From Oscillospiraceae bacterium (GTDB lineage Bacteria > Bacillota > Clostridia > Oscillospirales > Ruminococcaceae), in the NCBI GenBank assembly GCA_009784765.1, contig WQXP01000073.1, positions 1-6,332 of the forward strand: a stretch of 6,332 bases of DNA. Direction: 5' to 3'. Below, piece after piece: positions 1 to 5,294 of this stretch; position 1 is the first letter of the stretch; every line of letters starts with the position of its first letter. Position numbers and translations under genes: made by a program. The notes beneath the pieces were generated by a model that had not been told where the DNA came from, made no database searches, and worked only from the letters and a program-made list of their open reading frames with translations.

Positions 1-1215
1 GAAGGCTTAGTCCTCAAAAGCAAGAAAGCAGACGAACTCGTGCAGGAAGCCGAGAATCAAAAGCAAGCCCAGTTCGATATCCTGCAGCGAATTTCGGGCT
101 TCACCCAAGAGCAGGCGAAAGAACACATACTCAGCATTCTTGACACTAAGTTAGACCATGAGAAAGCACTCAAAATCAAAGCATTTGACCAGCGTATTAA
201 AGACGAATGCGACGCGAAAGCAAGAAGCCATATCGCATTAGCGATTACGCGGCTTGCGTCGGAAACAGTATCGGAACTCACCGTGTCGGTTGTTCCCCTG
301 CCCACAGATGAGATGAAGGGGCGAATCATAGGGCGTGAGGGTCGAAATATCCGCACCTTAGAACAGCTCACAGGGGTTGATTTGATTATCGACGACACCC
401 CCGAAGCGATTACACTCTCGAGCCATGATAAAGTTCGCCGGGAAATCGCACGAATTTCGTTAGAACGCCTTATTCAAGACGGACGCATTCACCCGACGCG
501 CATAGAAGAGATGGTAGAAAAAGCGCGTAAAGATATTGAGGTAAAAATCAAGCAAGAGGGCGAGAGGGCAGTCATGGAAGCCAACGTCGGCGGAATAAAC
601 CATGAACTTGTGCGATTGATTGGGCGGTTATATTACAGGACGTCTTACAGCCAGAACGTACTGGCACACTCGTTAGAAGTCGCGCATTTATCGGGCATTC
701 TCGCGGCAGAGCTGGGTATTGACCCGATGGCGGCACGACGCGCAGGATTGCTGCATGACATAGGCAAAGCATTGACTCATGAAATTGAGGGAAGCCACGT
801 CAATATAGGAATGGACGTGCTTCGCCGCTATAAAGAAAAGCCGGAAATTATCCACGCAGTTGAGGCACACCACGGCGACGTTGAACCTCGCACGGTGCTT
901 GCGGCAGTCGTACAGGCGGCAGACGCGATTAGCGCGGCGCGTCCGGGTGCAAGAAGCGAAAGCTACGAGAACTATATCAAACGTCTGCAAAAACTCGAAG
1001 AGATTTGCGTGGGTTATAATGGCGTAGAACGCGCATTCGCAATCCAAGCAGGGCGTGAAATCCGCGTAATGATTAAACCCGAAGCAGTCAACGATGACGG
1101 AATGGTCGTCCTTGCGCGCAGTATCGCGGAACAAATCGAGAGAGACATGGAATACCCCGGGCAAATCCGCATACACCTCATACGCGAGAGCCGTACAGTG
1201 GATTTCGCAAAGTGA
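1..1215 (+). CDS. rny: Ribonuclease Y, 3' portion (5' end outside window)
   Basis: This is an endoribonuclease that starts mRNA decay; in Bacillota it is normally tethered to the inner face of the membrane. The frame is open from base 1, giving 404 visible residues against about 510-520 for the family, so the N-terminal membrane helix and most of the coiled coil lie upstream. The GTG at 40 is only an internal codon, not the start. Visible domains in order: the end of the charged coiled-coil region (about 1-95), a KH RNA-binding domain with the GREG loop (about 111-114), and an HD hydrolase domain with H223, the HD pair in LLHDIG (252-253), the EAHHGD segment and a later AADAIS aspartate. The C-terminus reads [11 protein letters not shown], typical of the family's end. 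A tandem repeat begins one base after the stop codon. The identification is very secure; only the start is missing. Confidence 0.97.
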   Translation, partial: EGLVLKSKKADELVQEAENQKQAQFDILQRISGFTQEQAKEHILSILDTKLDHEKALKIKAFDQRIKDECDAKARSHIALAITRLASETVSELTVSVVPLPTDEMKGRIIGREGRNIRTLEQLTGVDLIIDDTPEAITLSSHDKVRREIARISLERLIQDGRIHPTRIEEMVEKARKDIEVKIKQEGERAVMEANVGGINHELVRLIGRLYYRTSYSQNVLAHSLEVAHLSGILAAELGIDPMAARRAGLLHDIGKALTHEIEGSHVNIGMDVLRRYKEKPEIIHAVEAHHGDVEPRTVLAAVVQAADAISAARPGARSESYENYIKRLQKLEEICVGYNGVERAFAIQAGREIRVMIKPEAVNDDGMVVLARSIAEQIERDMEYPGQIRIHLIRESRTVDFAK

Positions 1216-1232
1216 AGCAAAACAAGAGCAAT

Positions 1233-1269
1233 TTCGCCGCAGGGCGGGCTTTGCCCGTCCGCAGGCGAA
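1233..1269. terminator. GC-rich hairpin in repeat copy 1
   Basis: The stem is a 6-bp outer helix (TTCGCC with GGCGAA), a 3x3 internal loop, an 8-bp inner helix (GGGCGGGC with GCCCGTCC, one G-U pair on the plus strand) and a TTT loop. It lies 17 bases past the rny stop codon. There is no U-tract after it on either strand, so it is not a classical intrinsic terminator. It could still stabilise the 3' end of an mRNA or reduce convergent read-through. Confidence 0.4.
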
Positions 1270-1299
1270 TAGCTTGACGACGAGCAAAACAAGAGCGAT

Positions 1300-1336
1300 T
1301 TCGCCGCAGGGCGGGCTTTGCCCGTCCGCAGGCGAA
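1300..1336. terminator. GC-rich hairpin in repeat copy 2
   Basis: This is the same palindrome as the one 67 bp to its left, with every paired base conserved. Read on the minus strand it is the first strong hairpin downstream of the MntP/YtaF-like gene, about 37 bases past that stop codon. It also lacks a U-tract, so its role as a terminator is uncertain. Confidence 0.4.
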
Positions 1337-1373
1337 TAGCTTGACGACGAGCAAAACAAGAGCGAGCCTTTCC

Positions 1374-1931
1374 TCACAGAAGTTGCAGGAACGCAAGAAC
1401 GATAATCACTGCGCCGCCGAGCCATGCAATGTTTCGGCGGCTTTTGCGTGAGAGGCTTGCGCCGAGAACACAGCCGAGTGGAATCGCCGCCATATGCGCG
1501 AAGAGAGAGACAGTCAGCATAACAGGGGCATTGACCCCGCCGAGTGCCGCGCCGAATCCCGCGGCGACTCCGTCTAAAGAGAGTCCTGCCGCGATAATCG
1601 CCGCCTCAGCGGGGCGAAGAACAGCGAGTTTTGCAGTAATTTCCGACAGAGCAGGTCTGGATTTAAGCCCCTGAAGGAGCTTGATAATGCCGATGCTCAT
1701 GAGAACGGCGAAGCAGACGACCGCTCCGACGATTTGCGGAACAAGCTCAGCGACATAGCTCCCTGCATAGAGAGCGACAGCGAGCATAGCAGTGCATACG
1801 ATGTTGATAATTACCACGCTGCGAAAAGGGATTTTTGTTCCCATGCAGCCATAGGCGAAAGCGGCGGCGAAAGCGTCAGCCGCGAGAGTTAATGACAAAA
1901 TTGCGGATTGTATGTAGTTCGAATAGTCCAT
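1374..1931 (-). CDS. MntP/YtaF-family integral membrane protein
   Basis: The 185-residue protein is almost wholly hydrophobic, with about six predicted membrane helices (roughly 8-28, 36-58, 65-88, 107-130, 136-158, 168-185) and a short polar loop near 89-106. Two internally similar segments carry an aspartate in a small-residue setting, around D19 (LAADAFAAAFAYG) and D120 (AAGLSLDGVAAGFGAAL). This is the pattern of the MntP manganese exporter family, and the second motif and length suit the sporulation-linked YtaF branch better than true MntP. The ATG is preceded by GGGAGGG about 7 bases upstream. It converges on rny and diverges from rpsU. No manganese (yybP-ykoY) riboswitch is evident in its very short leader. 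Membership in the superfamily is solid; manganese export as opposed to an unknown YtaF role is not settled. Confidence 0.85.
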   Translation of the reverse strand: MDYSNYIQSAILSLTLAADAFAAAFAYGCMGTKIPFRSVVIINIVCTAMLAVALYAGSYVAELVPQIVGAVVCFAVLMSIGIIKLLQGLKSRPALSEITAKLAVLRPAEAAIIAAGLSLDGVAAGFGAALGGVNAPVMLTVSLFAHMAAIPLGCVLGASLSRKSRRNIAWLGGAVIIVLAFLQLL

Positions 1932-1957
1932 GAAAATACCCTCCCTCTCACAGAGAC

Positions 1958-1986
1958 AGTATATTCAAAAAAATAAATTTGGTGAA
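1958..1986 (-). promoter_or_regulatory. Probable promoter for the MntP/YtaF-like gene
   Basis: On the minus strand, TTCACC (1981-1986) is separated by 17 bases from TATACT (1958-1963). This matches the sigma-A boxes at 4 of 6 and 5 of 6 positions. The expected transcript start is about 20 bases before the ATG at 1931, which leaves room for the ribosome binding site but not for a structured riboswitch. Confidence 0.5.
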
Positions 1987-2001
1987 AATTTGAAAAAGCT
2001 A

Positions 2002-2030
2002 TTGACAAGAGAGAAAAAATGGTGTATAAT
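2002..2030 (+). promoter_or_regulatory. Perfect consensus sigma-A promoter for the rpsU operon
   Basis: TTGACA (2002-2007) and TATAAT (2025-2030) are separated by exactly 17 bases, all consensus values. The sequence upstream is rich in A and T tracts (1966-2000), like an UP element. Transcription should start near 2037, giving a leader of about 30 bases before the rpsU start at 2066. A promoter this strong fits constitutive, growth-linked expression of a ribosomal protein. Confidence 0.92.
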
Positions 2031-2046
2031 ATTGATAATCATAATT
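2028..2046. promoter_or_regulatory. Weak Fur-box-like palindrome over the rpsU start site
   Basis: The stretch matches 15 of 19 positions of the classical iron-box consensus GATAATGATAATCATTATC, including the whole central GATAATCAT (2034-2042). It covers the end of the -10 box and the expected transcription start of rpsU. The region is very AT-rich, which raises the chance of a false match, and control of rpsU by iron would be unexpected. It is listed as a candidate only. Confidence 0.2.
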
Positions 2047-2065
2047 CGGCAGGGGGGGAAAAGAG

Positions 2066-2242
2066 TTGGCAGAAATTCGTATAGGGAAAAACGAGTCTTT
2101 AGAAACAGCGCTGAAACGCTTCAAGCGTTCCTGCGCAAGAGACGGCGTTCTTGCCGAAGTTCGCAGACGCGAGCATTATGAAAAGCCTTCAGTGAAACGC
2201 AAGAAAAAATCTGAAGCTGCTCGTAAACGCAAATTCAAATGA
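2066..2242 (+). CDS. rpsU: Small ribosomal subunit protein bS21
   Basis: This 58-residue, highly basic protein begins [19 protein letters not shown] and continues with the characteristic [24 protein letters not shown] core and a lysine/arginine-rich tail. It fits S21, a small 30S protein near the mRNA exit region that aids start-site recognition, at its usual length. The start codon is TTG, preceded by a G-run (2052-2058) that serves as Shine-Dalgarno about 7 bases away. No ATG or GTG in frame would give the conserved N-terminus. It is the first gene after a perfect consensus promoter, and a hairpin separates it from the yqeG-like gene. The combination of strong promoter and TTG start may tune its output. 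Identification is secure. Confidence 0.96.
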   Translation: MAEIRIGKNESLETALKRFKRSCARDGVLAEVRRREHYEKPSVKRKKKSEAARKRKFK

Positions 2243-2251
2243 AATAAACGA

Positions 2252-2277
2252 GGCGTGGTGAAAACCACGCCATAGTT
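2252..2277 (+). terminator. Hairpin between rpsU and yqeG: partial terminator or attenuator
   Basis: A perfect 8-bp stem (GGCGTGGT with ACCACGCC) is closed by a GAAA tetraloop at 2260-2263. It starts 10 bases after the rpsU stop codon. Only four consecutive Ts follow (2275-2278, interrupted from the stem by ATAG), so termination should be incomplete. This would leave much rpsU mRNA with a protected 3' end and allow some read-through into the three downstream genes, for which I see no separate promoter. Confidence 0.55.
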
Positions 2278-2291
2278 TTGAGGGGTGTATT

Positions 2292-2786
2292 ATGATATTC
2301 AAACCGACAATAAGCGTGGAAAACGTACTGGCAATCGACAAGAAACTGCTGTATAAGCTGAAAGTAAAAGGTCTGATTTTAGATTTAGACAACACGCTTT
2401 CCATGCACGATAATCCTGCGGCGGAGCATGGGGTGCCGGAGTGGTTGGAAAGTATGCGCGAACTTGGGGTGCATATGTTTGTGGCGTCGAACAACAACCG
2501 GGAACGAGTCGCGCCTCTTGCGGAGCAGTTGGGGTTAAAGTTCATCGCGTTCAGTTGCAAGCCCCTTCCATTCGGGATTGACAAGGCAGTTAAGAAGCTG
2601 AAGGAATGTGGAGTTCCGCGAAAGCAAATCGCGATTGTAGGCGACCAGATTTTCACCGACGTTTTGGGCGGGAATTTATACGGAATTAAGAGCATACTCG
2701 TTGAGCCGTTTTACCTTGAAGACAAAATCAGTTTCAAACTCAGGCGCAGAGCTGAGAATTTAGTGTACAAGAGGATAAAGGTATGA
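2292..2786 (+). CDS. yqeG: YqeG-family HAD-superfamily phosphatase
   Basis: The 164-residue protein carries the four HAD motifs in order: DLDNTL (31-36, with nucleophile D31 and acid/base D33), SNN (66-68), K90-P91, and GDQIFTD (117-123) with the Mg-binding aspartates. The short cap-less layout and the GDQIFTD form are typical of the YqeG family (TIGR01668 type). It resembles mitochondrial Gep4-type phosphatidylglycerophosphate phosphatases, and in Bacillus the gene neighbours the ribosome-assembly GTPase yqeH, so the true substrate is uncertain. A GAGGGG ribosome binding site lies about 6 bases before the ATG. Its stop overlaps the next start by 4 bases (ATGA), implying translational coupling. 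All catalytic residues are present. Family assignment is firm; substrate is inferred. Confidence 0.92.
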   Translation: MIFKPTISVENVLAIDKKLLYKLKVKGLILDLDNTLSMHDNPAAEHGVPEWLESMRELGVHMFVASNNNRERVAPLAEQLGLKFIAFSCKPLPFGIDKAVKKLKECGVPRKQIAIVGDQIFTDVLGGNLYGIKSILVEPFYLEDKISFKLRRRAENLVYKRIKV

Positions 2787-3622
2787 TAACATGGGCAACA
2801 GCAGGGCAACCCCTGAGCTTTCGCGGCAAATACCCGCAAGACTTGCCGAAGTATTTGACAGGGTTCGGATTAAACGGGTTCGAAATCCAGTGCGGGTATG
2901 GGTTTAATGTGTCGGATACGGCGCGGGACTGGTTTAAGTCTCAAGGGCAAATTACCCTTAGTTTACACGCGCCGTACTTTATTTCCATGTCAAGCACAGA
3001 AGAAGAAAAGCGCGTGAAAAGCTTAGATATGCTCCTTGAGTCTGCCAAAATCGCGGACTCGGTGGGGGCGCGGCGAGTTGTGGTACACCCGGGCTCCTGT
3101 GCGAAGCTCAGCCGCGAAACTGCGATGGAGTATGCACTCGAATCTTTCAAGCGCAGCCGTGATTTGCTTGACCGCAACGGGCTTGAGCATATAATCATCT
3201 GCCCGGAAACCATGGGGAAAATCAACCAGCTCGGAACTTTCGGTGAGGTGCTTACCCTCTGCGAATTTGACGAGAGAATGCTGCCCTGCATAGATTTCGG
3301 GCATTTATATTCGCGCAATCACGGTGAGGTTGATTATACAGCAGTTTTCGACGGAGTTGAGGCAAGGCTCGACAGAGAGCGAATGATGGGCTTGCATATT
3401 CATTTCAGCAAGCAGGAGTTTACGAAGGGCGGCGAAAAAAAGCACCTGTCTTTTGAGAACGCAGGCACTTTCGGTCCGGAATATGAGCCATTGTTAGAAG
3501 AGATAGCAAAAAGGAAAGCGTCTCCTTTTCTTGTCTGCGAATCAGACGGCACACAAGCGGAAGACTGCGGCAAAATGGCAGCGTACTACAACGACATTAT
3601 CAAAAAGGAAAATAACACATGA
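2783..3622 (+). CDS. Endonuclease IV-like TIM-barrel protein (AP endonuclease 2 family)
   Basis: The 279-residue protein follows the endonuclease IV / xylose isomerase-like barrel pattern from end to end. Expected metal ligands can be placed at H62 (SLHAPY), H102 (VVHPGS), E142 (PETMGK), D171 and H174 (CIDFGHLYSR), H205 (GLHIHFSK), H221 (EKKHLSF) and E253 (VCESDG). The usual Asp-x-His pair of endonuclease IV appears here as Lys-Lys-His, with E218 just before it, so one trinuclear-zinc ligand seems replaced. It is coupled to both neighbours by ATGA overlaps. Bona fide Nfo (AP-site DNA repair) is possible, but the changed residue and the PETMGK and SFENAGTF details leave open a related hydrolase or isomerase on another substrate. 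Fold assignment is strong; exact function is open, so I give no symbol. Confidence 0.85.
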   Translation: MITWATAGQPLSFRGKYPQDLPKYLTGFGLNGFEIQCGYGFNVSDTARDWFKSQGQITLSLHAPYFISMSSTEEEKRVKSLDMLLESAKIADSVGARRVVVHPGSCAKLSRETAMEYALESFKRSRDLLDRNGLEHIIICPETMGKINQLGTFGEVLTLCEFDERMLPCIDFGHLYSRNHGEVDYTAVFDGVEARLDRERMMGLHIHFSKQEFTKGGEKKHLSFENAGTFGPEYEPLLEEIAKRKASPFLVCESDGTQAEDCGKMAAYYNDIIKKENNT

Positions 3623-4701
3623 ACATCAGCGGACTTTTGAATACAGCAGCCGAAGCGGCAATCATCACTTCTCCTGTGAACAGGCGTTATATCACGGGGT
3701 TCAAATCGTCTTACGGGGTGGCAGTGGTTACAGAGGGTGCGAATTACTTCCTCACAGATGCGCGGTACTACGGGAACGCGCTGAGTGCAGTAACGGGCTG
3801 CAAGGTCGCTATGGTTGATGAAACCAAAGACAGCGGAAAAGAACTCAAGACATTGCTCGGGCATATTTTCGAAAAACACTCAATAACGACGCTGTTGATT
3901 GAGAATGAAGCGGTAACTCTTGCGGAACTTGAACGCTATCGCAAAATGTTCCCGAAAATGAGATTTGATACATCACCGCGGCTTTCAGAGGCGTTGATGA
4001 AAAGCCGCGTTGTTAAAAGCCCTGAGGAGATTGACAAAATCAAAAAAGCCCAGCGGATTACAGAGGCGGCGTTCGACAAGATTGTGAACAAACTCAAGCC
4101 GGGGTTGTCCGAGAAGCAAATCGCGGCTATGCTGACGTATTATGTGTACGAGCTTGGCGCGGAGGGGCCTGCTTTTGATTTCATTGTAGCGTCGGGGAAG
4201 AACTCGTCGGTTCCGCACGCAGTGCCGACGAACAAGACTCTTGACGACGGAGATTTTTTAATACTCGATTTCGGTGCAGTGGTAGACGGCTATCACTCGG
4301 ACATGACGCGGACTGTTGCGATTGGCAGCGCATCGGAGAGTATGCGGCGGGTTTATGACGCGGTCTGGTCTGCGAACATCGACGCGCTGAAAGCCATTCG
4401 GGCAGACATTACGGACAAGCTTTTGGACGGTGTCGCCCGAACGACTCTTGAAGCGTGGGGGTATGAGACTTTTTTTACACATTCTTTAGGGCATGGTGTC
4501 GGGCTTGAAGTTCATGAAAAGCCGTCTCTGTCAATCAAAGCAAAGCCGAGTATGTCTCTGCGCGAAAACATGGTGATTACGATAGAACCGGGGGTTTATA
4601 TTCCGAGTAAATATGGTGTTCGCCTTGAGGATATGGCGATTGTTACCAAAAGCGGTTGTGAGTTGATTACGACAACTCCGAAAAAGCTGTTGGTGGTATA
4701 A
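3619..4701 (+). CDS. M24-family aminopeptidase P-like Xaa-Pro peptidase
   Basis: This is a predicted cytoplasmic metallopeptidase that removes residues next to proline. The 360-residue length matches the short bacterial YqhT/PepQ-like form. An N-terminal creatinase-like domain (about 1-125) precedes the pita-bread catalytic domain. All five dinuclear-metal ligands are visible: D217 (LDFGAV), D228 (HSDMTRT), H292 (SLGHGVG), E323 (IEPGVY) and E337 (RLEDMA), plus the VPHAVPT histidine H200 and VHE histidine H299 near the active site. There is no signal peptide. The ATG overlaps the previous stop by 4 bases, with AAGGAA upstream as ribosome binding site. In many Bacillota this gene precedes efp; here the next gene is on the opposite strand only 3 bases away, so efp is not linked. 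Aminopeptidase P and prolidase cannot be told apart with certainty by eye. Confidence 0.93.
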   Translation: MNISGLLNTAAEAAIITSPVNRRYITGFKSSYGVAVVTEGANYFLTDARYYGNALSAVTGCKVAMVDETKDSGKELKTLLGHIFEKHSITTLLIENEAVTLAELERYRKMFPKMRFDTSPRLSEALMKSRVVKSPEEIDKIKKAQRITEAAFDKIVNKLKPGLSEKQIAAMLTYYVYELGAEGPAFDFIVASGKNSSVPHAVPTNKTLDDGDFLILDFGAVVDGYHSDMTRTVAIGSASESMRRVYDAVWSANIDALKAIRADITDKLLDGVARTTLEAWGYETFFTHSLGHGVGLEVHEKPSLSIKAKPSMSLRENMVITIEPGVYIPSKYGVRLEDMAIVTKSGCELITTTPKKLLVV

Positions 4702-4704
4702 AAT

Positions 4705-5241
4705 TTATTGACGGGCGATTTTCAGCATTTCTTCAAAGAAGTGCAGAAAATCGCTCTCGACGTTTTCGAGTTCTTGAATGTTGTTATACTCGAACTCATA
4801 GCGATAATCGCGGACATTGTCATCAGAAACGTTGCCGAGCAGAGCTGTGTCGCCCTCCCGTGTAACAAGCAGAGTAGTGGCGGCGCACAACCCTTTCACG
4901 CGGTCGAGGAATGCTGAGATTTGGTCGCTCTCGCGGATATGAACGAACAGAATGTCATCGTCGCCGGCGGCAAAACCTTCGCTCTCCTGAACTAAATAAG
5001 TGGTCGGCAAGTCGTTAAACTCTGCGAAAGCGCGCTTCAAATCAGACAAAAGTTTTCTTGCTTTATTGTCTTTGACCCCGTCCCAGCCGTTTTCTTTGGC
5101 TATTTTCGCGAAGGGGGCGATTGACGATATTTTTTTCGCCTTGTAGTTCTTAATCACAATGTCGCACAGCGTATCTTTCCCCGCCTGAGCTTTACCGTTG
5201 ATTACAATAATCAGTTTCCCCGATTTTTCCACAGTCGCCAC
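4705..5241 (-). CDS. P-loop kinase resembling deoxynucleoside monophosphate kinase
   Basis: The 178-residue protein opens with a beta strand and a Walker A loop, INGKAQAGKDT (about 15-24), of the nucleotide-kinase type. It is followed by the GWDGVKDNKARKLLSDL segment (52-68), which resembles the GWDG(x)K-x-x-R-K-LL stretch seen in dNMP kinase-like proteins. The segment FVHIRESDQISAFL (99-112) looks like the usual Walker B/substrate strand, and the C-terminal DDNVRDYRYEFEYNN part fits the same group. It probably phosphorylates a nucleotide, but the substrate cannot be read. Translation can start at GTG 5241 (as given) or at GTG 5232, three codons in; the AAGGTGG at 5237-5243 is better spaced for the second. 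It has its own consensus promoter, 49 bases separate it from dpaA, and its 3' end nearly touches the convergent peptidase gene. Confidence 0.72.
   Translation of the reverse strand: MATVEKSGKLIIVINGKAQAGKDTLCDIVIKNYKAKKISSIAPFAKIAKENGWDGVKDNKARKLLSDLKRAFAEFNDLPTTYLVQESEGFAAGDDDILFVHIRESDQISAFLDRVKGLCAATTLLVTREGDTALLGNVSDDNVRDYRYEFEYNNIQELENVESDFLHFFEEMLKIARQ
4717..4752 (+). terminator. Long inverted repeat 15 bases past the peptidase stop codon
   Basis: Arms 4717-4723 and 4746-4752 pair over 7 bp. After one A/A mismatch, 4725-4732 pairs with 4737-4744 over 8 bp, with one G-U pair on the plus strand, closing on a TCAA loop. It lies inside the last codons of the opposing kinase gene. As plus-strand RNA it would form a 3' hairpin for the rpsU operon, since the intergenic gap is only 3 bases. 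There is no strong U-tract after it, so it may act as a decay barrier rather than an intrinsic terminator. Confidence 0.4.
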
Positions 5242-5265
5242 CTTCTTTCATTTCCTGCTCTTGCT

Positions 5266-5294
5266 ATTATACCACAATTTCTAGCCTTTGTCAA
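5266..5294 (-). promoter_or_regulatory. Perfect consensus sigma-A promoter for the P-loop kinase gene
   Basis: On the minus strand TTGACA (5289-5294) is separated by exactly 17 bases from TATAAT (5266-5271). The TGA inside the -35 box is the stop codon of dpaA (5291-5293), so the promoter overlaps the end of the gene before it. Transcription should begin near 5259, giving a leader of under 30 bases. The kinase can therefore be expressed independently of dpaA, and strongly. Confidence 0.9.

Larger units (their letters stand above)
1217..1365. repeat. 67-bp tandem repeat, two full copies plus a 15-bp partial copy
   Basis: Copy 1 covers 1217-1283 and copy 2 covers 1284-1350. They differ at one base (A at 1230, G at 1297), so identity is 66 of 67. 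A third start at 1351-1365 matches the first 15 bases and then diverges. Each full unit carries a 37-base imperfect palindrome. The array fills the gap between two convergent genes (rny and the MntP/YtaF-like gene), starting right after the rny stop codon. The 67-base period is not a multiple of 3, and the frames that stay open through it look like low-complexity read-through, so I do not regard it as coding. It may be a dispersed intergenic (REP-like) repeat family, but this window shows only this one site. Confidence 0.95.

Noticed and set aside
1217..1365. Short CRISPR array
   Set aside because: Units are directly abutting identical 67-mers without unique spacers, so this is a tandem repeat and not a repeat-spacer array.
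1178..1425. Open frames running through the tandem repeat on both strands
   Set aside because: They exist because the repeat lacks stops in several frames, are arginine/alanine/cysteine-rich, overlap rny or the membrane protein gene, and have no convincing ribosome binding site.
688..1425. 245-codon minus-strand frame opposite rny
   Set aside because: It is antisense to conserved RNase Y domains and continues into the tandem repeat; composition is cysteine-rich and unlike any family I recognise.
1932..2001. Possible manganese (yybP-ykoY) riboswitch ahead of the MntP/YtaF-like gene
   Set aside because: The likely leader is only about 20 bases and no long paired elements are seen; the space is taken by promoter sequences.
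1930..2181. Plus-strand 83-codon frame overlapping the promoter region and rpsU
   Set aside because: It is out of frame with rpsU, crosses the promoter, and its basic composition comes from shifted rpsU codons.
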